Assembly (NCBI GenBank): GCA_009786345.1
Contig: WQTJ01000101.1
Coordinates: 1-8,467, forward strand
Direction of reading: 5' to 3'
Length of the DNA stretch: 8,467 nt
Source: Dehalococcoidia bacterium
GTDB lineage: Bacteria > Chloroflexota > Dehalococcoidia > Dehalococcoidales > UBA1222
Within the stretch, counting starts at the first letter, position 1, and each line of letters opens with the position of its first letter. A program made the translations under genes and the position numbers. The notes beneath the pieces were generated by a model, which saw nothing but the letters and a program-made list of their open reading frames with translations, searched no databases and was not told the origin of the DNA. Positions 7,009-8,467 of this stretch are shown here, piece by piece.

Positions 7009-7023
7009 TAAAGCCATTATCAC
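7005..7023 (+). other. Inverted repeat overlapping the hemW stop codon
   Basis: GTGATAA (7005-7011) and TTATCAC (7017-7023) form a perfect 7-bp inverted repeat with a 5-nt spacer; the hemW TGA is inside the left arm. No T-run follows directly. It sits about 27 bp upstream of the lepA TATAAT box, where either a weak 3' hairpin or an operator is possible. Confidence 0.45.
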
Positions 7024-7049
7024 AGCAACAGAAATAGCACAGGCATTTT

Positions 7050-7055
7050 TATAAT
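7050..7055 (+). promoter_or_regulatory. TATAAT -10 candidate for lepA
   Basis: A consensus TATAAT in an AT-rich stretch (TTTTTATAATAATTTTT) lies 22 nt before the lepA ATG. It predicts a start near 7062 and a leader of about 16 nt. No TTGACA-like hexamer was found at a 16-18 bp spacing, so the call rests on the -10 alone. Confidence 0.4.
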
Positions 7056-7077
7056 AATTTTTGTACGCGGATTTGAT

Positions 7078-8467
7078 ATGAATTTAGACCAAAGTTTAAT
7101 ACGTAATTTTTGCATCATCGCCCATATTGACCATGGTAAGTCAACGCTGGCTGACCGCCTTATTGAAAGTACCGGTGCTATGCGCCGTGAAGAAATCATA
7201 GAACAGGTGATGGACAGCATGGAACTTGAGCGCGAACGCGGCATCACCATCAAAGCCAAAGCTATCCGCCTGAACTATATGGCCGCCGACAGGCAGAACT
7301 ACCTGTTAAATCTAATTGACACCCCAGGACATGTTGACTTTTCATATGAAGTATCACGCACACTCGCCGCATGTGACGGAGCAGTACTGCTAATTGACGT
7401 GACACAAGGCATACAGGCACAGACTTTAGCAAATGTTTATGCCGCCATGGAGCATAATCTGGAAATTATCCCTGTTCTAAACAAGATTGATCTTCCGGGA
7501 GCTGAGCCGGAGCGAGTCATGTCCGAAGTGAATACTATACTTGGCTATACGGCAGAGGAAACACTCAAAATTTCAGGCAAGACAGGGCAAGGCGTACCTG
7601 AACTATTAGAAGCCATCGTCCACCGCATCCCTCAGCCTTCCGGCAATTCTGAAGCTCCCATGCGTGCCATAATATTTGACTCATACTATGACCGTTATAA
7701 AGGCGTGATTGCATACCTTCGTGTAATTGACGGCAGTATCAAGCGCGGAGACCGCCTCAAACTCATGGCTGCCAACACTGAACTGGAAGTCATAGAGGTA
7801 GGTTATTTCAGCCCGCGAGAATGCCCTGTTGAAGTACTGGAAAGCGGTGAGGTCGGCTATATCGCCACCGGCTTAAAACAAGTCGGAGAAGCCCCTGTAG
7901 GAGATACTCTCACATCGGCTTCCAACCCTGCATCCGCACCGCTCGCCGGATATCGGCCCGCTAAACCAATGGTATTCGCCGGCATCTATCCCACGCTGGC
8001 CAACGACTATCCAACATTGCGTGAAGCTATGGAAAAACTAAAATTAAACGATGCCTCACTTTTTTATGAAATGGAAAACAGCCCTTTACTGGGTCACGGC
8101 TTCCGTTGCGGTTTTTTGGGACTGCTGCATCTCGACATCGTATATGAGAGATTAGAACGTGAGTTCGGGCTCAATTTAGTGGTAACAGCACCAGGCGTAA
8201 AATACCAGATAACCACAACCACAGGAGAACAGCTAACAGTGGTAAACCCAGGTGAAATGCCATCTCCTTCTCAGATAACACGCATGGAAGAGCCATGGGT
8301 AAAACTATCCATAATCACCCCTGCGAAGTTTATAGGCCCTATTATGGATCTTGAACGCGAATCAGGCGGAGTTCACAAACATACCGAATTTCTTGGCATG
8401 ACAGTCGGCAGCGAAGAAAACCAGCGGGTGAGACTAGATTACGAAATGCCGCTACGCAACATGCTCA
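7078..8467 (+). CDS. lepA: Translation elongation factor 4 (LepA GTPase), 5' part, truncated by window edge
   Basis: An open frame runs from ATG 7078 to the window end without a stop: 463 full codons of a family usually near 600. LepA is a ribosome-associated GTPase related to EF-G. The GTPase motifs are in order: AHIDHGKST (15-23), the switch region with DSMELERERGITIKA (46-60), DTPGHVDF (81-88), NKID (135-138) and SGKTG (166-170). The alanine of the usual SAK is replaced by glycine. Domain II follows with YLRVIDG and SPR..PVEVLESGEVGYI, then the EF-G-like region with GFRCGFLGLLHLDIVYERLEREF. Near the right edge, between EFLG and RVRLDYEMPL, there are about seven to nine more residues (MTVGSEENQ) than I recall for common LepA proteins. 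The leader is only weakly SD-like (GCGGA). The unique LepA C-terminal domain is outside the window. Confidence 0.96.
   Translation, partial: MNLDQSLIRNFCIIAHIDHGKSTLADRLIESTGAMRREEIIEQVMDSMELERERGITIKAKAIRLNYMAADRQNYLLNLIDTPGHVDFSYEVSRTLAACDGAVLLIDVTQGIQAQTLANVYAAMEHNLEIIPVLNKIDLPGAEPERVMSEVNTILGYTAEETLKISGKTGQGVPELLEAIVHRIPQPSGNSEAPMRAIIFDSYYDRYKGVIAYLRVIDGSIKRGDRLKLMAANTELEVIEVGYFSPRECPVEVLESGEVGYIATGLKQVGEAPVGDTLTSASNPASAPLAGYRPAKPMVFAGIYPTLANDYPTLREAMEKLKLNDASLFYEMENSPLLGHGFRCGFLGLLHLDIVYERLEREFGLNLVVTAPGVKYQITTTTGEQLTVVNPGEMPSPSQITRMEEPWVKLSIITPAKFIGPIMDLERESGGVHKHTEFLGMTVGSEENQRVRLDYEMPLRNML

Noticed and set aside
8107..8120. T6 run after a short ACGG/CCGT hairpin in lepA
   Set aside because: The stem is only 4 bp and not adjacent to the T-run; the codons encode the conserved GFLGLLHL motif.
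1..8467. CRISPR arrays, insertion sequences, tRNA or rRNA genes, phage or defence systems
   Set aside because: None was seen by eye on either strand. The window is almost entirely filled by housekeeping and respiratory genes with short gaps.

Overview
The window is a compact bacterial stretch with every gene on the + strand and no gap longer than about 110 bases. Reading order: the 3' end of cydA, then cydB, cydD and cydC (cytochrome bd quinol oxidase and its ABC assembly transporter), a nine-helix presenilin/signal-peptide-peptidase-type aspartyl protease, hemW (radical-SAM-type haem chaperone), and the first 463 codons of lepA (elongation factor 4), which runs off the right edge. By eye the base composition is moderately AT-rich, and ATA isoleucine and TTG leucine codons are common. 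A perfect AAAGGAGG site before cydB shows ordinary Shine-Dalgarno use. The gene content is clearly bacterial. The protease belongs to a family best known from archaea and eukaryotes. A Chloroflexota/Dehalococcoidia-like source is only a weak guess.

Region 1-4714 looks like a cydABDC operon. cydA and cydB overlap by ATGA, and cydD and cydC overlap by 8 nt. The cydB-cydD junction is the oddest part of the window. The cydD frame is the cydB frame continued past a single TAA. No ATG, GTG or TTG occurs until the middle of the first predicted membrane helix, so the homology-supported start is an ATA codon at 1195. About 140 nt further on, inside the cydD coding sequence, lies a near-ideal intrinsic terminator: a perfect 14-bp stem, 5-nt loop and T7. 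A poor start followed by a coding-region terminator suggests that translation of the 5' end of cydD gates transcription into cydDC, keeping the transporter below the CydAB structural subunits. This is an inference, but it is specific and testable.

Region 4715-5790 holds a perfect 12-bp tandem duplication in the intergenic gap and then the presenilin-type protease, with all three family motifs intact (YD, GxGD, PAL).

Region 5791-7008 is hemW. It appears to have its own extended -10 promoter placed so that transcription begins at or within about two bases of the ATG, predicting a leaderless mRNA. Region 7009-8467 holds a TATAAT-type promoter candidate next to a 7-bp inverted repeat, then lepA.

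The cyd genes and hemW share a haem/respiration theme. The protease between them could serve membrane-protein quality control there, but nothing in the sequence proves that.
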